This document shows positions 8,550 through 17,589 of a stretch of 64,000 bases of DNA, in pieces. Source of the DNA: JBKBYG01 sp046313435. Lineage in GTDB: Bacteria > Pseudomonadota > Alphaproteobacteria > Rickettsiales > Arcanibacteraceae. The DNA lies in the NCBI GenBank assembly GCA_046313435.1, contig JBKBYG010000002.1:28836-92835 (forward strand), read 5' to 3'. Position 1 is the stretch's first letter; each line of letters starts with the position of its first letter. The translations under genes were made by a program, and so were the position numbers. Under the pieces are notes generated by a model, which saw only the letters and a list, made by a program, of their open reading frames with translations, was not told where the DNA came from and did not search any database.

Positions 8550-9509
8550 TTAAATATTCCATTTAAGTAAGCTTGAGCCCCAAGTGAGTCCGCCACCAAA
8601 AGCAGTTAAAGCAATTAGATCATTTTTTTTGAATTTGCTATGTTCTGCAGCAATAGCTAATGGAATAGAGGCAGCAGAGGTATTTGCATGTTTATCAATT
8701 GTAATGATAACCTTATCTTCAGGAAAGTCCATTTTTTTTGCGACCCCAGACAAAATACGAATATTAGCTTGATGAGGTACAAGATAATTAACATTATCTA
8801 TTGTCAAATTATGTTGAGTAAGTAAGTTTAAAGTAGTAGTTGCCATTTTATCTACCGCATGTCTTAAAAGCTCTCTACCATTCATTTTTACTATACCTGC
8901 AGTTTTATTTAAACATACGCCACCATCAGTGTATAATAAATTTCCGTAATTTCCGTCTGATTCAATTTTGCTAGCAATTATTCCTGTTGCTTCATTAGTT
9001 TTTGATAGGATCAAAGCACCAGCTCCATCTCCAAATAATATACATGTTGATCTATCATTCCAGTCCACAATTTTTGACATGCTATCAACGCCAATAACTA
9101 TTACATTATTAGCTTGTCCAGTTTTAATAAAATTATCTGCAACAGTTAATGCGTATATAAAGCCAGTACATACTGCTTGTATATCAAAAGCTGCTCCTTT
9201 GGTAATTCCAAGTTTAGCTTGTACTTTGGTAGCAGTTGAGGGGAAGGTATTATCTGGGGTTGTAGTAGCAACAATAATTAGATCAATATCTTCTTTAGTT
9301 AACTGAGAATTTTCTAAAGCAGTCTTTGCAGCGTTATAAGCCATGTCAGAGCTATATTCACCATCGGCAACTAAATGACGTTGTTTGATTCCTGTTCTTT
9401 GAACAATCCATTCATCTGTGGTATCAAGAATTTGTTCTAAATCAAAATTTGTAACGATTTTTGATGGAAGATAATGGCCTACAGAACTAATATAAGAATT
9501 AATTGTCAT
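8550..9509 (-). CDS. fabH: 3-oxoacyl-ACP synthase III
   Basis: FabH condenses acetyl-CoA with malonyl-ACP to begin fatty acid synthesis. The catalytic triad is visible: Cys near 114 in QAVCTGF, His in VPHQANIRIL, Asn in HANTSAAS. The frame extends five codons upstream (ATGs at 9524 and 9518), but MTINSYISSVGHYLP starting at 9509 fits the family, gives 319 residues, and has GGAAATGA upstream. It overlaps the end of plsX by 11 bases, so translation is probably coupled. Confidence 0.95.
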   Translation of the reverse strand: MTINSYISSVGHYLPSKIVTNFDLEQILDTTDEWIVQRTGIKQRHLVADGEYSSDMAYNAAKTALENSQLTKEDIDLIIVATTTPDNTFPSTATKVQAKLGITKGAAFDIQAVCTGFIYALTVADNFIKTGQANNVIVIGVDSMSKIVDWNDRSTCILFGDGAGALILSKTNEATGIIASKIESDGNYGNLLYTDGGVCLNKTAGIVKMNGRELLRHAVDKMATTTLNLLTQHNLTIDNVNYLVPHQANIRILSGVAKKMDFPEDKVIITIDKHANTSAASIPLAIAAEHSKFKKNDLIALTAFGGGLTWGSSLLKWNI

Positions 9510-10554
9510 TTTTATCATTTCCATTGAGATGACCAGATAAATCTAATTCGCTAATAATTTTCTCATTTATATTATTTGCTGCGAGCTCTGCTGCAACAAA
9601 TATTGCATTTGCAAAGCCTGCTGAATCAGAAGATCCATGGCTCTTGATTATTATGCCATTTAATCCTAAAAACATTGCGCCATTATATCTGCGTGCATCA
9701 ATATGCGTAAATATTTTTTTTAAAGAAGTTTTCGCAAGTAAATATCCAATCTTAGCAAAAATGGAATTATTAAAAGCACGTTTCATAAATTCTTTGCAAA
9801 GATGGGCAGTGCCTTCTGCGGTCTTTAGAGCTATATTCCCTGAAAATCCATCTGTAACTACTACATCAACAATGCCTTCAGCGATATCATTGCCTTCTAT
9901 ATAGCCATAAAACTTAAAACCATTTTGAAGATTTTTAAGCATATTGCCTGCGTCTTTTACTACTTCATTGCCTTTTTCATCCTCAGAGCCAATATTAAGT
10001 AACCCTATTGTAGGTGTTTCCTTTTCGAGTATTACTTTTGCAAAAGCATCACCCATTATTGCAAATTCAAATAGGTTATTTGCATCGCATATAGAATTTG
10101 CCCCTAAGTCAAGCATGACTAATTTACCTTTTAATGTAGGTATTAAAGTTGCTATTGCAGGCCTTGAAATGTTAGGAAGGGTTCTAAGGAGTATCTTCGA
10201 TATAGCCATTAAAGCACCAGTATTCCCTGAAGAAACGCAAGCTGATGCTTCTTTGTCTTTTACTGCTTTAATAGCTAAGCCCATACTTGAGTCGCGTCCG
10301 TTTCTTAATGCAACTGAGGGCTTAGTTGTAGGAGATATGGATTTATCTGTATGAATTATAATTGATGAATTTTTAACCTTTTTATATTTATTTAATAAAG
10401 GTGAAATTAATTCCTCATTTCCATATATTTTAAAATTTAATTCTGAATAATTTTCAAGTGCAATTTCTGCGCCCTCAATTACAGAGGTAGGAGCATGATC
10501 TCCTCCCATTGCATCTAAAGCAATTATTAAATTATGATATTTAGGAGAAGTCAC
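9499..10554 (-). CDS. plsX: Phosphate acyltransferase
   Basis: A 351-residue PlsX, which makes acyl-phosphate from acyl-ACP for phospholipid synthesis. It begins IALDAMGGDHAP, the family signature, and contains SSGNTGALMA, DLGANSICD and VTDGFSGNIALKTAEGTA. It lies between rpmF and fabH on the same strand, the usual alphaproteobacterial order, and its stop overlaps the fabH start. Length is normal. Confidence 0.97.
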   Translation of the reverse strand: MTSPKYHNLIIALDAMGGDHAPTSVIEGAEIALENYSELNFKIYGNEELISPLLNKYKKVKNSSIIIHTDKSISPTTKPSVALRNGRDSSMGLAIKAVKDKEASACVSSGNTGALMAISKILLRTLPNISRPAIATLIPTLKGKLVMLDLGANSICDANNLFEFAIMGDAFAKVILEKETPTIGLLNIGSEDEKGNEVVKDAGNMLKNLQNGFKFYGYIEGNDIAEGIVDVVVTDGFSGNIALKTAEGTAHLCKEFMKRAFNNSIFAKIGYLLAKTSLKKIFTHIDARRYNGAMFLGLNGIIIKSHGSSDSAGFANAIFVAAELAANNINEKIISELDLSGHLNGNDKNDN

Positions 10555-10592
10555 CGATTATAATCAATAAAATTATTAATTAAACTTTGAAA

Positions 10593-10799
10593 TTAAGCTT
10601 CTTCGTTTTCGTTATTATTTTCGGCCTTAGGCGTAATAACTTGACGTTTGTTATAATATCCATCAGATAATGATATATGATGGGGTAATTTATATTCACC
10701 CGTTGTAGCATCTACCACAACATTGATTTTTTTTAAAGCGTCATGCGAACGGCGCATATTACGTCTTGAACTTGAGGTTCGTTTCTTAGGAACAGCCAT
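10593..10799 (-). CDS. rpmF: 50S ribosomal protein L32
   Basis: A 68-residue L32. The N-terminus MAVPKKRTSSSRRNMRRSHD is diagnostic. No zinc cysteines are present, so it is the zinc-independent form. A ribosome site AAGAAAGAG precedes the ATG. It heads the rpmF-plsX-fabH operon; plsX begins 38 bases after its stop. Confidence 0.97.
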   Translation of the reverse strand: MAVPKKRTSSSRRNMRRSHDALKKINVVVDATTGEYKLPHHISLSDGYYNKRQVITPKAENNNENEEA

Positions 10800-11106
10800 T
10801 TTATTTAAATCTCTTTCTTAATATATTGTTATTAAAAATTTGGTTGAGAAAAACTCTTTATAATATAATTTATAAATAATTTTTTATTTATGTTTGTGAG
10901 TTATAATATAATCTCAAAACTAAATCCAGTTAAAAAACTACTATTTATTGATTTTTTTTTACTATTAATTTATAAGTCAATAAAATTAGATAATCAGGAT
11001 ACATTAAATTTAGCTTATTTTTTTAATTTAATTAATGTAAAATGAGCTTTGTGTATGCCAGTAAAAATTTAGTTTGTTAAAAAATGGATATGTTAAGAGA
11101 CAATAT
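10800..11106. promoter_or_regulatory. 307-base divergent promoter region of rpmF and bamE
   Basis: No gene is seen. The region is very A/T-rich and must carry the promoters of both divergent units. An imperfect hairpin is formed by TTTATTGA (10944-10951) and TCAATAAA (10977-10984). Several TATAAT-like hexamers occur, which base composition alone would give, so no promoter is called. Confidence 0.4.
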
Positions 11107-11574
11107 ATGATGAAATTAGTAAAAATTATTAGTTTAGTATTTATACTAAATTTAGTGTTAACCGCTTGTGTAAAGAATAATAAGACTAAAGGATTTTATT
11201 TTGTAAAGTCGAATTTTGCACTTGTTAAGGAACAAATTAATAATAAACAAGATGCTTTAAATATTCTTGGAAGTCCTTCATCTGTTTCTAGTTTCGGAGG
11301 AGAAACATGGTATTATATATCTTCAAAAGAAGAATCTGTTGCGTTTTTTAATCCAAAGCTTATCGAGCAATATGTAATAGCCTTAAAATTTGATAATAAC
11401 GATAATCTTTCAGATATAAAACAGTATGATCTAAAAGATGGAGTTGAGATTGAATTTAAAGAGGATTTTACACATACAGGAGGTGATAAAAGAGGCGTAA
11501 TTAAAAATATGATAAATAACATGGGACGCTTTAATAATAATTCAAGAAAAACCGGTGTTAAAAAGGGCTATTAA
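11107..11574 (+). CDS. bamE: Outer-membrane assembly lipoprotein BamE (SmpA/OmlA)
   Basis: A small lipoprotein of the beta-barrel assembly machine. The signal peptide runs from MMKLVKIISL to the lipobox LTAC, so Cys21 would be lipidated. The BamE fold follows: a helix with NNKQDALNILGSPSS and the strand phrase GGETWYYIS. The frame could start at TTG 11074, but the ATG at 11107 begins the signal peptide directly and has AAGAGA upstream. The last 30 residues are Asn/Lys-rich. It is divergent from rpmF, as often in alphaproteobacteria. A strong hairpin follows. Confidence 0.88.
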   Translation: MMKLVKIISLVFILNLVLTACVKNNKTKGFYFVKSNFALVKEQINNKQDALNILGSPSSVSSFGGETWYYISSKEESVAFFNPKLIEQYVIALKFDNNDNLSDIKQYDLKDGVEIEFKEDFTHTGGDKRGVIKNMINNMGRFNNNSRKTGVKKGY

Positions 11575-11586
11575 AATGAGAATAGG

Positions 11587-11618
11587 AGCTTGAGATTCAA
11601 TTATCTTAATCTCAAGCT
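11587..11618 (+). terminator. Terminator after bamE
   Basis: AGCTTGAGATT (11587-11597) pairs perfectly with AATCTCAAGCT (11608-11618), loop 10 bases, followed by TCTTCCTTATTTT. It begins 12 bases after the bamE stop. This is a typical intrinsic terminator apart from C's in the T-tract. Confidence 0.75.
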
Positions 11619-12001
11619 TCTTCCTTATTTTATGAAGTGAAAATAATTATCTATTCAAGCAAAACCACTAGTATTAAATTATGTAAAATCTTCAAAATTC
11701 TGACTATCTAAATCTTATTAATTTCTGTTAATAAAAAATTCTTTTAAAATTTGTTATTTAATACTTGACCAACATCGATCTTCTGGATAATTTGGCTTCA
11801 TTAACTAAATAATGATAAGGATGGAATTGTAAATTTATCAACAATAAATCTGTATTTTATCATAACAGGTAATATTTTAATAGTTTTTCTCAAATAAAGG
11901 TTAAAAATTTGATCTAATTAACTTTAAATTTACTTGTTATATTTATCTTAATATAGATTAACTATAATTGATATAATAAGAGGTTTGAAAAATTTAATGC
12001 T
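11619..12001. other. 383-base gene-free stretch upstream of rsmH
   Basis: No supported gene or repeat. Short frames on the minus strand (for example 20 codons from an ATG near 11870) are broken by stops and could be remnants or chance. TATAAT hexamers at 11963-11968 and 11972-11977 are possible -10 sites for the rsmH unit, but no good -35 is at 17 bases. Confidence 0.4.
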
Positions 12002-12094
12002 ATGAAAAAAATGTCACATATATTTGCATCGAGTTTTTCAATTAAATCTTATCCATTATTATTAAGTAGTTTCCTTTTAATTACGGAAAACTGA
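12002..12094 (+). CDS. Possible 30-residue leader peptide before rsmH
   Basis: ATG at 12002 opens 30 codons (begins MKKMSHIFASSFSIKSYPLL) and stops two bases before the rsmH ATG. Its placement would allow translational coupling in the absence of a separate rsmH ribosome site. It is not MraZ, which normally occupies this position and is about 150 residues. It may be a chance frame. Confidence 0.3.
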   Translation: MKKMSHIFASSFSIKSYPLLLSSFLLITEN

Positions 12095-12096
12095 AT

Positions 12097-13044
12097 ATGT
12101 ATATTCAAGCTCTTCAAGATCCTCCCCATCAATCAGTAATGCTCGAAGAGGCTTTATATTATTTAAATCCTGAACCAGGTAAAATATATGTTGATTGTAC
12201 ATTTGGTGCTGGAGGATATAGTAAAGCAATTTTAAATAAAGCAGATTGTAATTTATTTGCAATTGATCGTGATCCTGATGTAGAAAAATTTGCAAATATT
12301 ATTGCAAAAGATTTTTCTAAATTTAAATTCAGTTTAGGGAAATTTAGTGAAATTTCTTCAATATTAAACAGTTATAATATTAGTAAGGTTGATGGGATCA
12401 TACTTGATCTAGGGGTATCATCAATGCAACTTGATACACGCTCTAGAGGCTTCTCTTTCATGGAATCAGCTTATTTAGATATGAGAATGGGAAAAGAAGG
12501 AAGAGATGCAGCATATGTGGTAAATAATTATACTGAACAAGAACTTGCAGATATAATTTATTATTTTGGGGATGAAAAAGATGCACGTAAAATAGCTCGA
12601 AAAATTTGTAATGAGCGTGAAAAAGCCGAGATTGCTACTACTGAAAAGCTTGCTGAGATAATACGCTCAGTAAAATCAAAAAAATATAGTAAAATTGATC
12701 CTGCAACTAAAACTTTTCAAGCTTTTAGAATATATGTAAATGATGAGCTTGAAGAACTGAAAACTATTATCAATCAGGTTGATAATTTACTTAATGAAAA
12801 TGGAAGACTAGTAATAGTATCATTCCATTCTTTAGAAGATAAGATTGTAAAAGACTTTATTAATATAAAATTAGGCAAAAATAGAGCAACTTCACGACAT
12901 GTGCCTATCTTTAATGATGATTTTCGTTCAAATTATATTTCTTTAACAAAAGGGGCTGGTAAGCCAAGTGAAGATGAAGTAAAATCTAATCCTAGAAGTA
13001 GATCAGCTAGACTTCGAGCAATTGAAAAAATAGGAAATGCATAA
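12097..13044 (+). CDS. rsmH: 16S rRNA (cytosine1402-N4)-methyltransferase
   Basis: A 315-residue RsmH (MraW). It methylates C1402 of 16S rRNA using S-adenosylmethionine. Visible motifs are HQSVMLEEALYYL, the SAM site DCTFGAGGYSKAIL (about 34-47), FAIDRDPD, GIILDLGVSSMQLD, and the C-terminal FHSLEDKIVKDF and PRSRSARLRA. It is the first gene of a four-gene division/wall cluster; its stop and the ftsL start share one base. Confidence 0.97.
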   Translation: MYIQALQDPPHQSVMLEEALYYLNPEPGKIYVDCTFGAGGYSKAILNKADCNLFAIDRDPDVEKFANIIAKDFSKFKFSLGKFSEISSILNSYNISKVDGIILDLGVSSMQLDTRSRGFSFMESAYLDMRMGKEGRDAAYVVNNYTEQELADIIYYFGDEKDARKIARKICNEREKAEIATTEKLAEIIRSVKSKKYSKIDPATKTFQAFRIYVNDELEELKTIINQVDNLLNENGRLVIVSFHSLEDKIVKDFINIKLGKNRATSRHVPIFNDDFRSNYISLTKGAGKPSEDEVKSNPRSRSARLRAIEKIGNA

Positions 13045-13490
13045 TGATAAATCCTATAAATATTATTGGAGTAATTATAGTAATATCAAGTGCATTTGGA
13101 TTATTTCAGGTTAAATATCATGTGCAAAATTTGAGGAAGGATTTAATTGAATTAACAAAGCATTTAGATCAAGAAAAAGAATCTATTCATGTATTAAAAG
13201 CAGAATGGGCTTATCTTACAGAGCCTAAAAAACTCAGAGAAATTACAGCAGAACATCTAAATCTTGAAGCAGTAAAAGTTAAACAAATGCGTAAATTAAT
13301 AAACAATTTACCATTGGAATTAGCAGAAATTGAACCAGAAATAGTAGAAAGAAAGTTTGCTCAAAATCCTGAAAATACTAATAAAAACCCTAAGCTGCTA
13401 AATAAAAATAATAAAAGTCATAACATTGATTTAGTCAAAAATAGAATTATTAAACAATCTAAGCCTAAATTAGCTAAAATAAAATTTTAA
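13044..13490 (+). CDS. ftsL: FtsL-like cell division protein
   Basis: A 148-residue bitopic protein with an N-terminal membrane helix (about 4-20) and a periplasmic coiled coil (about 25-60), then the phrase WAYLTEPKKLREITAEHLNL, which is typical of alphaproteobacterial FtsL. The C-terminal 45 residues are Lys/Asn-rich and variable. It is called by position between rsmH and ftsI as much as by sequence. FtsL joins FtsB and FtsQ in activating the septal wall synthase. Confidence 0.85.
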   Translation: MINPINIIGVIIVISSAFGLFQVKYHVQNLRKDLIELTKHLDQEKESIHVLKAEWAYLTEPKKLREITAEHLNLEAVKVKQMRKLINNLPLELAEIEPEIVERKFAQNPENTNKNPKLLNKNNKSHNIDLVKNRIIKQSKPKLAKIKF

Positions 13491-13496
13491 TTTAAT

Positions 13497-15218
13497 ATGA
13501 AAATTTTTAAAAAATACTTTCAGTTAATATATAGATTTCTAATATACAATACTATAATTAGTGATAAACTTCATTATACAAGGTTGCAAATTGTTGCTGT
13601 TGTATTTCTATTTGCGTATTTAGCTATTGGATTTCGTTTAATTTCCATTGGTTTGGATAAAAATAAAATTATTGAGTATGAAACGCAAAATAATGAAACT
13701 TTATTTGTTAATAGAGCAAATATAACAGATAGAAATAATATATTACTTGCTTCTAATCTTACTACCGCATCATTATACGTGAATCCTAAAATTATTATTG
13801 ATCATGATGAGGCTGCAAATAAACTATGTGAAATTTTTCCTGAGTTAAATTATGAGCAATTAGTAAAAGATTTCAAGTCTAATAAAAATTTTATGTGGAT
13901 TAAAAGAAACCTCACCCCTAAAGAGCAATTTCAAGTTAATAACTTAGGGTTACCAGGCTTGTTTTTTGAAAAAGGGGAAAAAAGAGTATACCCACATGGT
14001 AATTTATTATCGCATGTTTTAGGATATGTGGGATTAGACGGTAAAGGCCTAGCTGGAATTGAAAAATATTTTGATGAAAAATTAATTTCTTTAAATACAA
14101 AAGAGCTAAAATCTCTACAATTATCTATAGATGTTAGAGCGCAAAATATTTTACATGAAGAACTAAATTGGGCAATGGAAGAGTATAAGGCAATTGGGGC
14201 AATAGGTGTTATAATTGATGCAAATAATGGAGAAGTCATTTCAAGTGTAAGCTTACCAGATTTTGATCCACATAACCCTGGAACTGCAACTAGTGAACAG
14301 TTGTTCAATAGATTTTCTCTAGGTTTATATGAACCTGGTTCTACGTTTAAATCCTATACAATTGCTATGGCCTTAGATTCGGGTGCAGTTAATATTAACG
14401 ATTCTTATGACGTTAATGCGCCAATTAGAGTTGCAAGATTCAGTATCACTGACTATCATGCTAAAGGCGGATGGATGTCTGTGCCAGAAATATTCATGTA
14501 TTCTTCAAATATTGGTACTGCTAAAATTAGCTTAGATTTGGGTAAAAAGAAGCAGCAGAGTTTATTAAAATTATACGGTTTATTAGAACCTTTGAACATT
14601 GAAATACCTGAAAAGGCGTCTCCTATGTATCCTAGTGAAGCTAGGTGGAGTGATATAAGTACAATGACTATTTCTTATGGACATGGAATTGCCGTAACAC
14701 CGCTACATCTTGTTAGAACAATGGCTGCAATTGTAAATGGTGGTTATTTAAATGACATTACATTTATTAAACAAGCAGAAAATTCTAAACCTCCTATTCG
14801 TATAATTAAAGAAAAAACATCTGATCAGATGAGGAAATTGTTTAGACTAGTTGTTAGAGAAGGCACAGGAAGGAAAGCAAATATTGATGGATATGTTGTA
14901 GGAGGTAAAACTGGTACAGCAAATAAAACGAAAAAAGGCGGCTATCATCAAAATAGTAGAATGTCATTTTTTATAGGGGCATTCCCTATTAACGAACCTA
15001 AATATGTGATGCTTGTAATGCTTGATGAACCAAAAGGTACAAAAGCAACAGGTGGATATGCAACAGGTGGAATGACTGCTGCTCCAATTGTTGGAAATGT
15101 AATTTCTAGACTTGGGCCTTTACTTAATATTCCTACAGTTGATGAAAATGATCCAGCAATAGCTGAAAAATTATGGTTTGACTTTGATATGGTAAATGAT
15201 GCTCTCAGTTCCTTCTAA
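13497..15218 (+). CDS. ftsI: Septal peptidoglycan transpeptidase (PBP3)
   Basis: A 573-residue class B penicillin-binding protein. After a membrane helix (about 30-50) comes a dimerisation domain, then the transpeptidase with the nucleophile Ser282 in GSTFKSY, SSN in YSSNIGTA (about 338) and KTGTA in GGKTGTANKT (about 470). It crosslinks septal wall. It begins six bases after ftsL, and murE starts within its last eight codons. Confidence 0.96.
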   Translation: MKIFKKYFQLIYRFLIYNTIISDKLHYTRLQIVAVVFLFAYLAIGFRLISIGLDKNKIIEYETQNNETLFVNRANITDRNNILLASNLTTASLYVNPKIIIDHDEAANKLCEIFPELNYEQLVKDFKSNKNFMWIKRNLTPKEQFQVNNLGLPGLFFEKGEKRVYPHGNLLSHVLGYVGLDGKGLAGIEKYFDEKLISLNTKELKSLQLSIDVRAQNILHEELNWAMEEYKAIGAIGVIIDANNGEVISSVSLPDFDPHNPGTATSEQLFNRFSLGLYEPGSTFKSYTIAMALDSGAVNINDSYDVNAPIRVARFSITDYHAKGGWMSVPEIFMYSSNIGTAKISLDLGKKKQQSLLKLYGLLEPLNIEIPEKASPMYPSEARWSDISTMTISYGHGIAVTPLHLVRTMAAIVNGGYLNDITFIKQAENSKPPIRIIKEKTSDQMRKLFRLVVREGTGRKANIDGYVVGGKTGTANKTKKGGYHQNSRMSFFIGAFPINEPKYVMLVMLDEPKGTKATGGYATGGMTAAPIVGNVISRLGPLLNIPTVDENDPAIAEKLWFDFDMVNDALSSF

Positions 15219-16659
15219 TAATATTTTAATTGACCAGATATTGAGCCATAAAGTTAGTGACATAACTACTAACTCGTGTGAAGTTAAAAAAAACTCAGTT
15301 TTTATTGCAATTAAAGGGGTCAATAATGATGGTCATAATTTTATTGACAATGCAACTGAAGCAGGAGCAAAAATAATTGTTACTGATGAAAATTACGTAA
15401 CTAAAAAAAACGATAAAGTTTTATTTTTCAAAGTTCAAAATACGCGGAAATTTTTAAGCGAATTGTCAGCAAGATTTTATCCTAATCAACCTGAGAATAT
15501 GGTCGCTGTTACAGGCACAGCTGGCAAAACTTCAACTGTAAATTTCTATCAGCAAATATGGAAATCATTAGGTAAAGAAAGTGCTTCTATTGGAAGTCTC
15601 GGCATATTATATAACAAAGGATCTTTTACTGATGAGGATTATAATGGTTTAAACACTTTAGATCCAATCTCATTACATCATAATCTGAATGAATTAGCTA
15701 AGGCTAATATTAATTATGTTGCCATGGAAGCTTCAAGCCATGGTTTAGACCAATATAGAATAAATGGTGTAAAACTCAAAGCAGCAGCTTTTACAAATTT
15801 TTCTCAAGATCATCTTGATTACCATGAAAATTTTGAAAACTATTTCAAAGCTAAAATTAGATTATTTTCAGATTTGCTGAAAAATAATATTGCTGTTCTT
15901 AATGCTGATATAGATGAATATGATATTTTAAAAGAAGTTTGTATAAGTAGTAAAAATAATATCATTGACTATGGAAAAAAAGCTGAATTTATTAAACTTA
16001 CTTCGGTTATTTTGGATTTAGATTTTCAAACTGTTACAATTGAAATTCAAAAGAAAATATATAGTTTCAAAACAAAACTTTTAGGGGAATTCCAGATTTA
16101 TAATATGCTTTGTGCTTTAGGGCTTGCTATTGCTAGCGGCGCAGATATTGAGAAAGCTGTAAGTACATTAGAGCATCTAGTGCATGTACCAGGCAGAATG
16201 CAGAAAGTACAATCGAATGCAAATAAATCAGTTTATATAGATTATTCTCATAAACCCGAAGCATTAAAAAAAGCTTTAGAACTTGCAAAAGATTTAGCTA
16301 AAAACGGGAAATTATATATTATATTTGGATGTGGAGGCGATAGGGATAGAGTGAAGCGTCCCATTATGGGAAAAATAGCTAGTGAGATTGCTGATTTAAT
16401 AATAATTACAGATGATAATCCAAGATATGAAAATCCTGCTACAATTAGGAGTGAAATTATAAATGGTATTAATTCCAGTAGTTATATAGAAATTGCAGAT
16501 CGCCAAGAAGCAATTAAGTATGGAATTGATATGATGGGGAAAGAAGATTTATTAATCATTGCTGGAAAAGGCCACGAGAATTATCAAATTATAGGAAAAC
16601 ATAAGAAAGATTTTGATGACTACAAAATTGCACAAGATTATTTAGATCAAAATCTATAG
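15196..16659 (+). CDS. murE: UDP-MurNAc-tripeptide synthetase, diaminopimelate-adding
   Basis: A 487-residue Mur ligase. It has the ATP loop TGTAGKTST (about 112), the EASSHGLDQ phrase, and DNPR in TDDNPRYENP, the mark of meso-diaminopimelate rather than lysine addition. Its ATG overlaps ftsI by 23 bases; a second ATG follows directly (15199). The usual next genes murF and mraY are not here, so the cluster ends at murE. Confidence 0.96.
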   Translation: MMLSVPSNNILIDQILSHKVSDITTNSCEVKKNSVFIAIKGVNNDGHNFIDNATEAGAKIIVTDENYVTKKNDKVLFFKVQNTRKFLSELSARFYPNQPENMVAVTGTAGKTSTVNFYQQIWKSLGKESASIGSLGILYNKGSFTDEDYNGLNTLDPISLHHNLNELAKANINYVAMEASSHGLDQYRINGVKLKAAAFTNFSQDHLDYHENFENYFKAKIRLFSDLLKNNIAVLNADIDEYDILKEVCISSKNNIIDYGKKAEFIKLTSVILDLDFQTVTIEIQKKIYSFKTKLLGEFQIYNMLCALGLAIASGADIEKAVSTLEHLVHVPGRMQKVQSNANKSVYIDYSHKPEALKKALELAKDLAKNGKLYIIFGCGGDRDRVKRPIMGKIASEIADLIIITDDNPRYENPATIRSEIINGINSSSYIEIADRQEAIKYGIDMMGKEDLLIIAGKGHENYQIIGKHKKDFDDYKIAQDYLDQNL

Positions 16660-16844
16660 TCAAAAAATTTAAAGAAACTGCCTTATTAAAGGTAGAAGTT
16701 CTATCTCCGATTCGATTTAAGCTCCTTTGGATTGTTTTCTATTTTGCTTCTACTTTCTCCAAGTAGCTTTGACTATGAAAAATATATTAGCTATTTCTTA
16801 ACTAATTTATTATAGTATAAATATTAAAAAATTATAGGAATATT
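16660..16844. other. Intergenic region with hairpins and possible coding remnant
   Basis: A perfect small hairpin CTACTT-TCTCC-AAGTAG lies at 16750-16766. On the minus strand one frame reads SYLEKVEAK, a stop, then KTIQRSLNRIGDRTS, which looks protein-like but is interrupted and has no start. The minus-strand reading is tentative. The ihfA promoter must lie at the right end. Confidence 0.3.
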
Positions 16845-17141
16845 ATGTCAGACTTTACAGTTACAAGAGCTTATTTAGCCGATAAAATAAATAACAAAGT
16901 TGGTATATCGTACCTTGAATCTATAGAAATAATAGATGTATTGTTCGATGAAATCATAAATGGAGTTAAAAACGAGGAAGTTGTAAAAATATCTTCTTTC
17001 GGAAGTTTTTACTCACGTCAAAAGAAACAGCGTATAGGTAGAAACCCTAAAACTAAAGAAGAAGCAATTATTGCTCCAAGAAAAGTCGTCAGTTTTTATG
17101 TATCGAATATTCTTAAGAATAAAATAAATAGTAAAAAATAA
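16845..17141 (+). CDS. ihfA: Integration host factor alpha-like DNA-bending protein
   Basis: A 98-residue HU/IHF-family protein. It begins TVTRAYLADKI, has VVKISSFGSFYSRQKKQR and the DNA-inserting arm RIGRNPKTKEEAIIAPRKVV. The N-terminal extension and the following MerR gene match alphaproteobacterial ihfA (himA). It bends DNA for replication and transcription. The gene four bases downstream is likely cotranscribed. Confidence 0.9.
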   Translation: MSDFTVTRAYLADKINNKVGISYLESIEIIDVLFDEIINGVKNEEVVKISSFGSFYSRQKKQRIGRNPKTKEEAIIAPRKVVSFYVSNILKNKINSKK

Positions 17142-17145
17142 GTCT

Positions 17146-17541
17146 ATGATTGAAGATAAAATTGAGATAAAAGATAAAAAATCTGATTCTGCTTTAAGAA
17201 CTATAGGAGAAGTAGCTCAAATTGTTGGAGTACCTACGCATGTGCTTAGGTTTTGGGAGGAAAAATTTCCCAGTATAAAGCCTTTTAAAAATCGAGGAAG
17301 ACGATATTTTAATAAAAATGATATTAGTGTGATTTGCGAAGTAAAAAATCTTTTATATACTCATGGATATAGTATAAAAGGTGTACAAAACTATTTTGAT
17401 AAAAATAAAATTGATTTAAAGCAAAATAAAGAAATTATCATAAACGAAAACCTTGAAAATAAAAATCTCAAAATTGAAAAATTAATAGAGATCAAACAAA
17501 GATTAATGGCTTTGAGAGACCAGCTATTAAGTATTGATTAA
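17146..17541 (+). CDS. MerR-family transcriptional regulator
   Basis: A 131-residue regulator with an N-terminal MerR helix-turn-helix: TIGEVAQIVGVPTHVLRFWE, then FPSIKPFKNRGRRYFNKNDI. The LRFWE and RRYF phrases are the DNA-contact region. A coiled coil follows (about 100-130), and there is no metal-binding cysteine set. This ihfA-linked MerR gene is common in alphaproteobacteria, but its target is not known. A convergent hairpin lies just after. Confidence 0.9.
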   Translation: MIEDKIEIKDKKSDSALRTIGEVAQIVGVPTHVLRFWEEKFPSIKPFKNRGRRYFNKNDISVICEVKNLLYTHGYSIKGVQNYFDKNKIDLKQNKEIIINENLENKNLKIEKLIEIKQRLMALRDQLLSID

Positions 17542-17545
17542 ATTC

Positions 17546-17577
17546 TGTAGCACATAATTTTCCAATTATATGCTACA
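17546..17577. terminator. Hairpin between converging MerR and giant repeat gene
   Basis: TGTAGCACATAATT (17546-17559) pairs with AATTATATGCTACA (17564-17577), with one mismatch and a four-base loop. It ends 12 bases from the stop of the minus-strand gene, so it probably serves both transcripts. Confidence 0.7.
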
Positions 17578-17589
17578 ATTATATTGCTA

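Noticed and set aside
8968..9306. A 112-codon frame antisense to fabH, and similar long frames antisense to plsX (9644-9904, 9944-10354).
   Set aside because: They mirror the codon pattern of strongly supported fabH and plsX on the other strand and show no recognisable domain or ribosome site.
12077..12295. A 72-codon minus-strand frame across the start of rsmH.
   Set aside because: It is antisense to a certain gene and its translation is Tyr/Leu-rich shadow sequence.
16680..16760. A possible tRNA because of a GATTCGATT stretch.
   Set aside because: No acceptor stem, anticodon arm or CCA-side pairing could be placed around it.
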